A stretch of DNA of 64,000 nucleotides from Chitinophagaceae bacterium (GTDB lineage: Bacteria > Bacteroidota > Bacteroidia > Chitinophagales > Chitinophagaceae). This document shows positions 26,653 to 35,237 of the stretch, piece by piece (within the stretch, counting starts at the first letter, position 1; each line of letters opens with the position of its first letter). The notes under the pieces were generated by a model. That model was given only the letters and a program-made list of their open reading frames with translations, was not told the origin of the DNA and ran no database searches. The position numbers and the translations under genes were made by a program. The DNA lies in NCBI GenBank assembly GCA_947446645.1, contig CANFHA010000021.1, positions 28,925-92,924 of the forward strand. The letters run 5' to 3'.

Positions 26653-28002
26653 ATGATAATACCGAAAAGCCTTTTAGCGGAATTGCAAAGTGTAAAAGGC
26701 TTTGATGAGCAATCCTTCATTGCCGCTCATGAAGGTGTAGCGCCTACTTCTGTACGCATAAATCCGGCAAAAGATATAGGGCTGTTTGCGGCCAATACGC
26801 GTGTGCCATGGTGCAGTAATGGCATTTACCTTGGTGAGCGGCCAGTGTTTACATTGGATCCCGCTTACCATGCGGGGGCGTATTATGTGCAGGAGGCTTC
26901 TTCTATGTTTTTGGAGCAGGTGCTGCGGCCGGTGCTAGCTGATAAAAAGGGGTTGCGGGTGCTGGATCTTTGTGCTGCGCCGGGTGGAAAGAGCACACTG
27001 ATAGCCTCTTTGCTGGATAAGGATAGCCTGCTTATATCTAACGAGGTAATACGTACGAGGGCATCTATACTGGATGAGAATATGACCCGGTGGGGGCATA
27101 TGAACACATGGGTTACCAGCAACGATCCGAGGGATCTTGGAAGATTGGTAGGGTATTTTGATGTGATTGTGGTAGATGCACCATGCAGTGGCTCGGGGCT
27201 GTGGCGAAAGGACGCCAGGGCGCTGGACGAGTGGAGCGAGGCGAATGTGCAAATGTGCAGTGAACGACAAGAACGCATACTGGCAGATGTGTGGCCTGCG
27301 CTGAAACAAGATGGTATTTTGATCTACGCAACATGCTCGTACTCGCAGCAGGAGGATGAGCAAATACTAGACTGGCTGGCTACTACTTATGATGTAGTTG
27401 CGTTGCCAGCAGAAATGAAGGAGGAGTGGGGGATTGTGGAGGTGATTTCAAAGGAGGGGCTCACCGGTTACCGTTTTTTTCTGGATAAGGTTAGGGGAGA
27501 AGGCTTTTTTATTGCGGCTGTGCGGAAAACGGATGAAGCGCAAGCTATGCGGCCTGTGAGGTTCAAAACAGCACATGATAAAAAGATAGCGCAACAGGCG
27601 GGGCATCTGCTTACGGACCCTGATGTTTTATTTATAAAGACGGATAAGGATAACTATAGCGCTATGCGCCCGGACCATGAGGTTGACTGGCATTTATTAC
27701 AGACCGCAGTTTATCTTAGAAAGACCGGGCTTAAGCTTGGGATGCCGACCGCCAAAGAATGGGTGCCAGAGCATGAGGTAGCTTTGGGTATAGATGCGAG
27801 CAAGGACCTGCCAGGTCTAAATGCCAGTCGGGAGCAGGCCCTGAGGTTTCTGAAGCGCGAGGATATGGGGGTAGATGATCTGCCCAAAGGCTGGCTCGTA
27901 GTGAAGTATGAGGGATTGGGGTTAGGCTGGGTGAAGTCGCTGGGAAACCGGGTAAATAATTACCTGCCCAAGCAATGGCGAATAAGAATGGACATTGAGT
28001 AA
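26653..28002 (+). CDS. RsmF/NOL1-type rRNA (cytosine-C5) methyltransferase
   Basis: 449 residues. The SAM-binding motif is 'VLDLCAAPGGKST'. The two cysteines of m5C methyltransferases are in 'DAPCSGSGLWRKD' and 'YATCSYSQQEDEQIL'. The N-terminal 'TSVRINPAK' and the C-terminal 'WLVVKYEGLGLGWVKSLGNRVNNYLPK' match the RsmF architecture, with a PUA-like domain at the end. It probably modifies 16S rRNA; the exact position is inferred from the family. Confidence 0.88.
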   Translation: MIIPKSLLAELQSVKGFDEQSFIAAHEGVAPTSVRINPAKDIGLFAANTRVPWCSNGIYLGERPVFTLDPAYHAGAYYVQEASSMFLEQVLRPVLADKKGLRVLDLCAAPGGKSTLIASLLDKDSLLISNEVIRTRASILDENMTRWGHMNTWVTSNDPRDLGRLVGYFDVIVVDAPCSGSGLWRKDARALDEWSEANVQMCSERQERILADVWPALKQDGILIYATCSYSQQEDEQILDWLATTYDVVALPAEMKEEWGIVEVISKEGLTGYRFFLDKVRGEGFFIAAVRKTDEAQAMRPVRFKTAHDKKIAQQAGHLLTDPDVLFIKTDKDNYSAMRPDHEVDWHLLQTAVYLRKTGLKLGMPTAKEWVPEHEVALGIDASKDLPGLNASREQALRFLKREDMGVDDLPKGWLVVKYEGLGLGWVKSLGNRVNNYLPKQWRIRMDIE

Positions 28003-28148
28003 TTCAAAATTCAAAATTCAAGCTGCCATGGAGATGGAGAAAATCACCTACCGTTTGGGCTGAACGTGTCCCATCGGGGCGTATTTAACAATATAGAGTG
28101 CAATTTTGGGCATAATTGTTGTACTTTTCGGACAAATTTCGATTTAAT

Positions 28149-29021
28149 ATGTTGAGGTGTTTATCTATATTTTTGTTTACTATTTTGGCAACCGGTGCAT
28201 TAGCGCAGGAGGCCGACAGCCTGTTTGCGGTGCGCAGGGGCAATAAATGGGCAGTAAAATATGAGATGAAAAAGGGTGAAAACCTGGCTATGCTGGCTCA
28301 ACGCTTTTACGTGAATGAGCGGGATTTTGATTTTTTACCTGATTATGATAGGAACAAAAAACTAACACCCGGCACTACTGTTTTTATACCTGTGACCTCG
28401 CCTAACTATTCGCTTAGCAAGCCAGGGGTGCTTGACTCAAAGGATATGCATGAGCTTTACTATCATGTGGCCGCAAAGGATGATATAGGTCTTATAGCTA
28501 CTTACGCCGGTGTGACGAAGACTACGATAAGAACATGGAATAACCTGCACGGTAATACACTTACTGAAGATGAGGTACTATTCATAGGCTGGCTTAAAAT
28601 GATAGGACGCGATACTACTGAGAATCCTTTGCGTGCTTCTGCATATCCGGCGGTGCCGAAAAAAGCTGTTGCCGGCACGGATACTTCAAAATTGCGCAAC
28701 ATAGGCGGGCTTGATACTGTTTATAACCGCCAGACCAATAACGGGCAGAACGTACTTACGGAAAAGGGAACCGCTGTGTTTTTTGAGAAAGCCGGAAAAC
28801 TCGGTGCTTACCAGGCTTTTCATAATACTACACCAAGGGGTACAATAATAAAAGTGTATAATCCCGGCACAGGCAAGACAATTTATGCTAAAGTACTGGG
28901 TGCGGTACCGGATACTAAGCTATATGCGAACAGCATTATTGGTATTTCTGATGCAGCCAAGGAGGCGCTGGGTATAACCGAAAGCAAGGCTTGGGTGGAG
29001 TTGTCTTACCCTGCTAACTAG
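28149..29021 (+). CDS. Exported LysM and RlpA-like (DPBB) protein
   Basis: 290 residues from the ATG at 28149 ('MLRCLSIFLFTILATGALAQ', a signal peptide); the frame is open 11 codons further upstream. Two LysM-like modules are visible: 'YEMKKGENLAMLAQRFYVNE' and 'YHVAAKDDIGLIATYAGVTK'. The C-terminal 'EKGTAVFFEKAGKLGAYQAF' and 'TIIKVYNPGTGKTIYAKVLG' resemble the double-psi barrel of RlpA. It is predicted to bind peptidoglycan in the periplasm. Confidence 0.85.
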   Translation: MLRCLSIFLFTILATGALAQEADSLFAVRRGNKWAVKYEMKKGENLAMLAQRFYVNERDFDFLPDYDRNKKLTPGTTVFIPVTSPNYSLSKPGVLDSKDMHELYYHVAAKDDIGLIATYAGVTKTTIRTWNNLHGNTLTEDEVLFIGWLKMIGRDTTENPLRASAYPAVPKKAVAGTDTSKLRNIGGLDTVYNRQTNNGQNVLTEKGTAVFFEKAGKLGAYQAFHNTTPRGTIIKVYNPGTGKTIYAKVLGAVPDTKLYANSIIGISDAAKEALGITESKAWVELSYPAN

Positions 29022-29073
29022 CCGCCAGGGCAAAAAGTCAAAAGTCAAAACCAAAAAGTTTCCTGCGTTCCTT

Positions 29074-30093
29074 ATGAAGGTACTGGTTATTCGTTTTTCT
29101 TCTATTGGTGATATAGTGCTGACAACGCCGGTGGTGCGTTGCCTGAAGCAACAACATAAGGATGTGGTGGTGCATTACCTGACAAAGTCGGCATATGGGG
29201 CTATACTGATGAACAATCCGTACATCGACAAAATGTACCTGCTGGATGATGACCTAGATGCGGTAACAGAAAAGCTGAAAGAAGAGAAATATGACTGCAT
29301 TCTAGACCTGCACCACAACCTGCGCACAATGCGCGTGAAAAAGGCGCTGAATGTAAAAAGCTATTCATTCCCTAAGCTGAATGTGCAGAAATGGCTGCTT
29401 ACCAACCTGAAGGTGAATATAATGCCCGACAAAAGCATTGTAGAAAGGTACTTAGAAACGGTGAGGTCGCTGGGCGTGACCAATGATGGCAAGGGACTTG
29501 ACTATTTTTTAAGGGAGGATAAAATGCTATCGGATAGTGATATACCTGTGAGCCACTGGGGCGGCTATGTGGGCTGCGTGATAGGCGGGTCTTACAATAC
29601 CAAGAAATTACCGGTAGAACAGTGGCGGAAATTCTGCGAACTGATACCTTATCCCGTAATATTGCTCGGCGGACCTGAGGACCGGGACGAGGGGCTGGCC
29701 ATAGCCGAGCAGGACAACATAAAGATTTATAACTCATGCGGCAAATTCAATCTTACGGAATCTGCAGAGCTGGTAAAGATAGCGCGCGTAATTATTAGTA
29801 ATGACACTGGCCTGATGCATGTGGCTGCAGCATACAAAAAACCTATTGTCTCTCTCTGGGGCAATACTTCGCCGGATATGGGCATGTTCCCTTATTACGG
29901 ATTCAACAACCTTAAAGAACGTGTAGCACCAGAATCAGTGATCATGGAAATGAAGAAGCTAAGCTGCCACCCCTGCAGCAAGCTGGGCTATAACCGATGC
30001 CCTAAAGGCCACTTTAAGTGCATGAATGGCCTGGATATGGCTGTGGCTGTGGAAGAGGTGAAGCGACTGTGGAGTGGGGTGGGGAAGAGTTAG
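29074..30093 (+). CDS. Glycosyltransferase family 9 (heptosyltransferase-like)
   Basis: 339 residues. The N-terminal 'IRFSSIGDIVLTTPVVR' and the donor-site 'ISNDTGLMHVAAAYKKPIVSLWGNTSP' are diagnostic of GT9. A cysteine-rich stretch near the C-terminus ('LSCHPCSKLGYNRCPKGHFKC') is common in Bacteroidota GT9 proteins. It probably adds a sugar to the LPS core or a related lipid-linked glycan. It converges on the Uma2 gene with a four-base overlap. Confidence 0.92.
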   Translation: MKVLVIRFSSIGDIVLTTPVVRCLKQQHKDVVVHYLTKSAYGAILMNNPYIDKMYLLDDDLDAVTEKLKEEKYDCILDLHHNLRTMRVKKALNVKSYSFPKLNVQKWLLTNLKVNIMPDKSIVERYLETVRSLGVTNDGKGLDYFLREDKMLSDSDIPVSHWGGYVGCVIGGSYNTKKLPVEQWRKFCELIPYPVILLGGPEDRDEGLAIAEQDNIKIYNSCGKFNLTESAELVKIARVIISNDTGLMHVAAAYKKPIVSLWGNTSPDMGMFPYYGFNNLKERVAPESVIMEMKKLSCHPCSKLGYNRCPKGHFKCMNGLDMAVAVEEVKRLWSGVGKS

Positions 30094-30674
30094 TCCAGCG
30101 TGTCAAACAACTCTTTCAGATCCATTGAAAATCCAGGTAAAACAGATGTTGTGACGGTATCGCCGCTGGTCATTGGCCTGGAGGTGATATAATGGCCATT
30201 AACTAATGTATTCACCAGGAAGGTCTTATCTTGTGGGGAGACGATCCAATATTCTTTTACGCCTGCTTCTTCGTAAACGTCAAATTTATTCTTTAGCTCT
30301 TTAGCATTATTGCCTGGAGAGAGAACCTCAACTACAATGTCCGGAGCACCAACACAACCCTTTTTGTCATGCTTGGTGGGGTCACAAACAACACATACGT
30401 CTGGTTGCAGCACTGTATATATATCTTTGTCCGCTGTAGATTTTTTTGGCAGTCGAACATCAAATGGAGCAATAAAAGTGCGGCATTTTTGTTTAGCTAG
30501 AAAATTTCCCAAGGCCCTATAAATCTCACCGGCCAATACCTGGTGATCAAAATTCGGCGCCGGACTCATTTTAAAGATCTTGCCTTTGATTAATTCCACG
30601 CGCTCTTCAAATTGCCATTTGAAGTAATCGGCATAAGAATAAACTTTGTTCAGATCAAGGTCAGCCAGTTCCAT
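30090..30674 (-). CDS. Uma2-family (DUF820) PD-(D/E)xK endonuclease-fold protein
   Basis: 194 residues. The family core is present: 'ELIKGKIFKMSPAPNFDHQVLAGE', 'LQPDVCVVCD' (Asp), and 'DIVVEVLSPGNNAKELKNKFDVYEEAGVKEYWIV' (ExK-type region). The Uma2 fold resembles restriction nucleases, but the biological role is unclear. On the minus strand a TTG is followed after 18 bases by TAAGTTTG (box at 30692-30699), a good Bacteroidota promoter match. Confidence 0.88.
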   Translation of the reverse strand: MELADLDLNKVYSYADYFKWQFEERVELIKGKIFKMSPAPNFDHQVLAGEIYRALGNFLAKQKCRTFIAPFDVRLPKKSTADKDIYTVLQPDVCVVCDPTKHDKKGCVGAPDIVVEVLSPGNNAKELKNKFDVYEEAGVKEYWIVSPQDKTFLVNTLVNGHYITSRPMTSGDTVTTSVLPGFSMDLKELFDTLD

Positions 30675-30691
30675 AATTGTTTTTCTTACGG

Positions 30692-30699
30692 CAAACTTA
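30692..30699 (-). promoter_or_regulatory. Promoter of the Uma2 gene
   Basis: TAAGTTTG on the minus strand, preceded by TTG at an 18-base spacing. The box is 17 bases before the ATG. Confidence 0.5.
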
Positions 30700-30723
30700 A
30701 AAATAAAAAATTACATACAATTC

Positions 30724-32406
30724 TTACGACAAATACTTCCCCACAATCGGCACCCTGCGGCCAACGCCAAATGCCTTAGGCGACACGCGGATAATGGGGC
30801 AGAACTGGTTTCGCTTGTATTCGTTGTTGTTTACGAGCTTCAGTATGCGGGTAACCAGGGCAGGGTCGTTGCCAATGCTTACTATCTCTTTAGGGCCCTG
30901 GCGGCGCTCAATGTATTGGTAAAGTATAGGGTCAAGCACATCGTATTCGGGCAGGCTGTCGCTGTCCTTCTGGTCGTGGCGCAGCTCTGCGCTGGGGGCT
31001 TTATCAATGATGTTTTGAGGTATTATTTCTTTATCCCGGTTTATGTAGCGAGCCACTGCGTATACCTGCATTTTATAGAGGTCTCCAAGTACTCCGAGGC
31101 CGCCCGCCATGTCGCCATACAATGTGCCGTAGCCGGTAGCCAGCTCACTTTTGTTAGAGGTGTTGAGCAATATAGATCCGAACTTGTTAGACAGGGCCAT
31201 TACCATTGCCCCTCGTATACGGGATTGCAGGTTTTCTTCAGCAACATTGAATGGCAGGCCGCTAAAAACATTTTGCAATGCTCCCTCATAGGCTTTGAAT
31301 ACATTCTCTATGGGTATGATGTCGTAATGGTTGTCAAGATTTTTTGAGAGCTGCTCGGCATCGCTCACAGAGTGCGATGTGGAGAACTGAGAGGGTAGCA
31401 ATAGTGCGCTTACATTTTCGCTGCCCAGGGCCTCGCAAGCCAGTGCCAGTACCACGGCGCTATCTATGCCGCCAGATGAAGCTACTATTGCCTTCTTAAA
31501 GCCCATCTTACCGAAGTAATCGCGAATGCCGAGGATGAGTGCGCTGTGTATCTTCTCTATGTTCTTTAGTGGCTCAAAGGTGGCAGGCAAAGGGTCTGCA
31601 GTGTGTATGGTATCTGCCGTGCGAACGACGCCGTCAGTAAATGTGCCGTCATCGTTCCAGGTGACGGATGCCATGGATTCTGTGAAATAAGGCATTTCGG
31701 TAAGCAGGTCACCATTTGCATTCATTACCAGAGAGCCGCCATCGAAAACGATCTCCGTTTGAGAGCCGATGGTATTGCAGTACACCATCGGCAGATTGTA
31801 TTTAACCACGTTGCGCCGTACTATGCCTTTGCGGCCATCTTCATGAATATAATCGAATGGCGAGGCGCTTAGATTGATCATGATGTCCGGCTGATGCTTA
31901 ATAAGCTCATCCATGGGGCAGATGCGATATAGCGGATCGTCGCCCAGGTTCCAGATGTCTTCGCAAATGGTTACTGCCAGTCTTTTGCCTTTGAATGTGA
32001 GTACATTCCACTCATAAGCGGGCTCAAAGTAGCGGTACTCATCGAATATATCGTAGTTGGGCAAAAGTGTTTTATGCACTATACCTTTTATCTCCTTTTC
32101 GTACAGCAGGTAAGCACTGTTAAACAAATCTTTGCCCTCTATCTTAGGGTTTCGGGATGGGCAACCCACCAGCACGCCAATGGTATCTGCTACCTGCCTT
32201 ATCCTGTCTATGCACGCGAGACCTTGTTCAATAAAGTCATTGAACTCAAGGAAGTCGCGGGGAGGGTAGCCACATACCGACAATTCTGAAAAAACGATCA
32301 GGTCACCGCCTTGTTTTTTAGCTTCTTCAATAGCGGCAATAATCTTATTGGTATTGGCTTCGAAGTTGCCTATGTGGTAGTTTTGTTGTGCGAGGAAAAT
32401 TTTCAT
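30724..32406 (-). CDS. nadE: Glutamine-dependent NAD+ synthetase
   Basis: 560 residues. The N-terminal nitrilase-type glutaminase domain has the Glu in 'IVFSELSVCGYPPRDFL', the Lys in 'VHKTLLPNYDIFDEYRYF' and the Cys in 'AVTICEDIWN'. The C-terminal ATP-PPase domain has 'IVASSGGIDSAVVLALA' and 'NTSNKSELATGYGTLYGDMAGG'. It makes NAD from the deamido form using glutamine ammonia through an internal channel. The length is usual for the fused two-domain class with a short C-terminus. Confidence 0.96.
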   Translation of the reverse strand: MKIFLAQQNYHIGNFEANTNKIIAAIEEAKKQGGDLIVFSELSVCGYPPRDFLEFNDFIEQGLACIDRIRQVADTIGVLVGCPSRNPKIEGKDLFNSAYLLYEKEIKGIVHKTLLPNYDIFDEYRYFEPAYEWNVLTFKGKRLAVTICEDIWNLGDDPLYRICPMDELIKHQPDIMINLSASPFDYIHEDGRKGIVRRNVVKYNLPMVYCNTIGSQTEIVFDGGSLVMNANGDLLTEMPYFTESMASVTWNDDGTFTDGVVRTADTIHTADPLPATFEPLKNIEKIHSALILGIRDYFGKMGFKKAIVASSGGIDSAVVLALACEALGSENVSALLLPSQFSTSHSVSDAEQLSKNLDNHYDIIPIENVFKAYEGALQNVFSGLPFNVAEENLQSRIRGAMVMALSNKFGSILLNTSNKSELATGYGTLYGDMAGGLGVLGDLYKMQVYAVARYINRDKEIIPQNIIDKAPSAELRHDQKDSDSLPEYDVLDPILYQYIERRQGPKEIVSIGNDPALVTRILKLVNNNEYKRNQFCPIIRVSPKAFGVGRRVPIVGKYLS

Positions 32407-32441
32407 GGATTGTGAAAAAGGTGAAGTCTAAACCAATGAAG

Positions 32442-32729
32442 TTATTGTCTATAATTTTTTCTTCGTGTGTCAGCAAGAGAGACGATAAAGATTGTATTAC
32501 TCTTTATCCTGTAAAATACCCGGTTGTGTTTAGTTATTAGCAAACCTCTTACATTGATTTTATTTGAGGGGGTGCCAATAAATGGATGGCTGCTCAATAA
32601 TTTTAATGCTCCAGTTATTTTGTCCTGAAACTCGTCTGCTACTTTTTTGCCCCATTCTCCCTCAAGATAGATTAACACGTTCAGAAGGTCCTTTGCAAAA
32701 CGTTTTTTGAAAATTATTTTGTGCCCCAC
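32442..32729 (-). CDS. RelE/ParE-superfamily toxin
   Basis: 95 residues. 'IIFKKRFAKDLLNVLIYLEGEWGKKVADEFQDKI' is the two-helix N-terminus of ParE/RelE proteins, and 'GLLITKHNRVFYRIKSNTIFIVSLADTRRKNYRQ' matches the terminal strands. It overlaps the upstream antitoxin-like gene by 16 bases, a typical operon order (antitoxin first). Whether it hits ribosomes or gyrase cannot be told from the sequence. Confidence 0.85.
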   Translation of the reverse strand: MGHKIIFKKRFAKDLLNVLIYLEGEWGKKVADEFQDKITGALKLLSSHPFIGTPSNKINVRGLLITKHNRVFYRIKSNTIFIVSLADTRRKNYRQ

Positions 32730-32959
32730 CTTGCAAATAACTTTCTAAACTCTTCTTCAGAAATCGTGTCTTTTTCAGCAGGTTCTTCGACACGTGAAAT
32801 TAATTCCTTCATTTGGTATTTATCTAAAGCATCGGTAATGTCTTTGCCATTACTATGGGTATAATATTCTAAGGTTTCTCCCAGCATTTCCAGCGTTTGC
32901 TCGTCAGTTATATTATTTATTTGCTGAACAAGAATCGCCCTTCTTTCACCTAAATTCAT
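32714..32959 (-). CDS. Antitoxin-like small protein
   Basis: 81 residues, acidic and helical ('MNLGERRAILVQQINNITDEQTLEMLGETLEYY'). It lies directly upstream of, and overlapping, the RelE/ParE toxin. The C-terminal 'ISEEEFRKLFARWGTK' could be the toxin-wrapping segment. I do not recognise its DNA-binding fold with certainty, so the assignment is mostly from position. Confidence 0.7.
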   Translation of the reverse strand: MNLGERRAILVQQINNITDEQTLEMLGETLEYYTHSNGKDITDALDKYQMKELISRVEEPAEKDTISEEEFRKLFARWGTK

Positions 32960-33015
32960 ACTCTTCGTTTATGTAAAGTTACGAAATACATAATAAGAAT
33001 AGCAGCACCTCACCG

Positions 33016-34023
33016 TCATAACCCACATAAAAAGGCCATTATATCAACCCCATCAGCATATTCGCTCAGTGCCGGTTTTTGGGAATCGCCGAAGGGTACC
33101 ATGCCTGCTCCTTTGCCGATGACTGCCTGTATCTCTTCACTGTGCATGAGTATGTCTGTCAACTCCTCCTTGTTGTCGTAATACCGGTAGTGGAGAACAC
33201 TTACTGCGGAGAATGGCATCAGGTTCTCTACCAGCAGGATCGATTCGTTGCTCATGTATGGCACGCGATTCAGCAGGTAGATGGCCAGGTGATAGTCGTA
33301 GTTGTTTTTGTATTTATTCAGGTCGGCATAATCATTGTGCCTGTTGAATATGTTCAGCAGGCGGGCGAAATCAAAGTCCCGCGGCACACATATCTGCGTT
33401 ACATTCCTGCAACCCAGTCCGTAATAGAGATATACATCATCTGCAAGCAGCGCGAGTTCTTCATCAGTTTCAGTGCCATCTAAAATGGCTACCGATGTAC
33501 GATTCTTGCGTATAATATGTGGATACTTGCCAAAATACTGCTCAAAATAGCGTGCGGTATTGTTACTGCCTGTTGCAATATATGCATCACAGTTATTAAG
33601 CCGGTCGGCTATTGTCACCTGCTCCAGTACTTCCGGCTCCCACTCGCCCAGTTTCTGTACCAGGTACTTCAGCAATACGTCATCTTTAGAAGATAATTTC
33701 AGCAGCAGTTTGTGGCCACTTACAAAGCCACAAAGGAAATCATGAAAACCCACAAGCGGTATATTCCCGGCCATTACTATACCTACTATTTTGGGCTGCG
33801 CAGGTAAGGTGTAGCTGGTAATCCACTGCTCCAGTTTGTCTTTTTGTAAATATTGGGTAGCGATATTATGAATGGCTAATGATATATGTGCAGGTGTGAA
33901 CCATGCATTTGCTCCTAAAGCCCTGCCTTGCGCATTTTGCCAGTTCACGTCATCACGCTCCAGGTAAGCGCCCAGGTTGGTAAGCAATTCCAGCCGCCTG
34001 CTTAATGACAGGTTATTAGTCAT
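33016..34023 (-). CDS. Acyl-CoA reductase, LuxC-like
   Basis: 335 residues. The aldehyde-dehydrogenase-like core shows 'GIVMAGNIPLVGFHDFLCGFVSGH' and the conserved Cys-containing 'YYGLGCRNVTQICVP'. LuxC-type proteins reduce acyl-CoA or acyl thioesters to aldehydes with NADPH. It lies head-to-head with a ferredoxin gene 129 bases away, a pairing I associate with Bacteroidota and one that may reflect shared regulation. The physiological substrate is unknown. Confidence 0.85.
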   Translation of the reverse strand: MTNNLSLSRRLELLTNLGAYLERDDVNWQNAQGRALGANAWFTPAHISLAIHNIATQYLQKDKLEQWITSYTLPAQPKIVGIVMAGNIPLVGFHDFLCGFVSGHKLLLKLSSKDDVLLKYLVQKLGEWEPEVLEQVTIADRLNNCDAYIATGSNNTARYFEQYFGKYPHIIRKNRTSVAILDGTETDEELALLADDVYLYYGLGCRNVTQICVPRDFDFARLLNIFNRHNDYADLNKYKNNYDYHLAIYLLNRVPYMSNESILLVENLMPFSAVSVLHYRYYDNKEELTDILMHSEEIQAVIGKGAGMVPFGDSQKPALSEYADGVDIMAFLCGL

Positions 34024-34114
34024 AATTTTTGTATTATTTGGGTTGTAAAAGTATTGAAAATCAATTTTTGGTTTTATTTAGATGGAAAGGGTTAAAGTAT
34101 TTGTTGCGAAGTTG

Positions 34115-34122
34115 TAACTTTG
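34115..34122 (+). promoter_or_regulatory. -7 element of the ferredoxin gene
   Basis: TAACTTTG, a full TAnnTTTG match, 30 bases before the ATG at 34153. Confidence 0.5.
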
Positions 34123-34152
34123 TGCCCACATAAACTAAACATAGAGACTTTT

Positions 34153-34500
34153 ATGGCCATTAAGATCACCGATGAATGTATTAATTGCGGCGCCTGCGAA
34201 CCTGAATGTCCTAATAATGCCATCTATGAAGGTGGTGTAGAATGGGCTATTGCAGACGGCACTTCCATAAAAGGAGCATATACCCTGATGGATGGCAGCG
34301 TAACTGATGCTTTAGCACCTCACACACCTATAGCCGTAGATGTGTACTATATCACACCCAATAAGTGTACTGAGTGCCAGGGCTTTCATGAAGAGCCACA
34401 ATGCGCTGCAGTATGCCCGGTAGACTGCTGTGTACCAGACGAAATGTATCGCGAGACGGTAGACGAACTACTGGCTAAGAAAGAGAAGCTTCACCTTTGA
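34153..34500 (+). CDS. 4Fe-4S dicluster ferredoxin
   Basis: 115 residues from the ATG at 34153 ('MAIKITDECINCGACEPECP'). Two cluster motifs are visible: CxxCxxCxxxCP at the N-terminus (residues about 9-20), and a second set spread over 'NKCTECQGFHEEPQCAAVCPVDCC', with a longer gap between the first cysteines than in the minimal motif, as in YfhL-type ferredoxins. It is a low-potential electron carrier. It is followed by a strong bidirectional-looking terminator. Confidence 0.93.
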   Translation: MAIKITDECINCGACEPECPNNAIYEGGVEWAIADGTSIKGAYTLMDGSVTDALAPHTPIAVDVYYITPNKCTECQGFHEEPQCAAVCPVDCCVPDEMYRETVDELLAKKEKLHL

Positions 34501-34591
34501 TCAGTGAATAGGTAAACGCAGACTTTATAGTACGCTGTTTTGCGTTTGTGGCGTATTTTCAAACTGATATCAATTCGATAGGTATAACTAT

Positions 34592-34626
34592 AAAAGTAAA
34601 AGGGCCTCTGCGGCCCTTTTACTTTT
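34592..34626. terminator. Intrinsic terminator between convergent genes
   Basis: Perfect 15-bp stem AAAAGTAAAAGGGCC with GGCCCTTTTACTTTT and a five-base loop (TCTGC). A- and T-rich flanks on both sides let it serve both the ferredoxin gene and the DUF6438 gene. Confidence 0.9.
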
Positions 34627-34654
34627 ATTTGTTGTCTATTGACCGCTTACTCAC

Positions 34655-35131
34655 TTAAAGTTTCTTCCACGAAGCATCCGGCTTTTTCCCGATTTCATCC
34701 ATTGATGTTGCCAGTCCTTTCAGATAGGGTGGGCCAAAATGAGCGTTCCTGATTTCTTTGGTGCTATCTGAGTACACAATTGTATACATAAGCCCTGGCA
34801 GGTCAGGAATGCGATTATGGTATACATTACTACAAGTATCTACCCTATAGGTTACAAACTGGTTTATAATTTCCATCGCCTTTTCTACGCCTATATTTTT
34901 GGTGTATACACCGCTGTCTTCAACAAAACGCATACCTGTATACAAAGCCTCGCCATTGCTGCTGATCTTGATGGAGTAATCGGGGCAACGTCCAAAACAG
35001 GCAGTGCGGCGCATAGTAACACTTGAAACCGAGCTCACAGCCTGTTTCTTTTTCTTTTTGCGCTTCTTGTGTTTTGCAAAGGCAGGGGCACAAATAAAGA
35101 GTGCTAAAATGATCAATACGATTTTCCTCAT
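34655..35131 (-). CDS. Exported DUF6438-like protein
   Basis: 158 residues. A signal peptide ('MRKIVLIILALFICAPAFA') is followed by a very basic run ('KHKKRKKKKK') and a domain starting 'TACFGRCPDYSIKISSNGEALYTG', which I recognise as DUF6438 (Cys-x-Gly-x-Cys-Pro). No function is known. On the minus strand TATCTTTG (35151-35158) lies 20 bases upstream of the ATG. Confidence 0.8.
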   Translation of the reverse strand: MRKIVLIILALFICAPAFAKHKKRKKKKKQAVSSVSSVTMRRTACFGRCPDYSIKISSNGEALYTGMRFVEDSGVYTKNIGVEKAMEIINQFVTYRVDTCSNVYHNRIPDLPGLMYTIVYSDSTKEIRNAHFGPPYLKGLATSMDEIGKKPDASWKKL

Positions 35132-35150
35132 TTTTTATATTTTAGACGAT

Positions 35151-35158
35151 CAAAGATA
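35151..35158 (-). promoter_or_regulatory. -7 element of the DUF6438 gene
   Basis: Reads TATCTTTG on the minus strand, matching TAnnTTTG. Confidence 0.45.
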
Positions 35159-35237
35159 ACTTTAATAATGTGCTTAATGGAAAATTTGAGCACCTGCTAA
35201 TTTGAAAATTCTTTGTAGTAAGACTTATAGAACAAAT

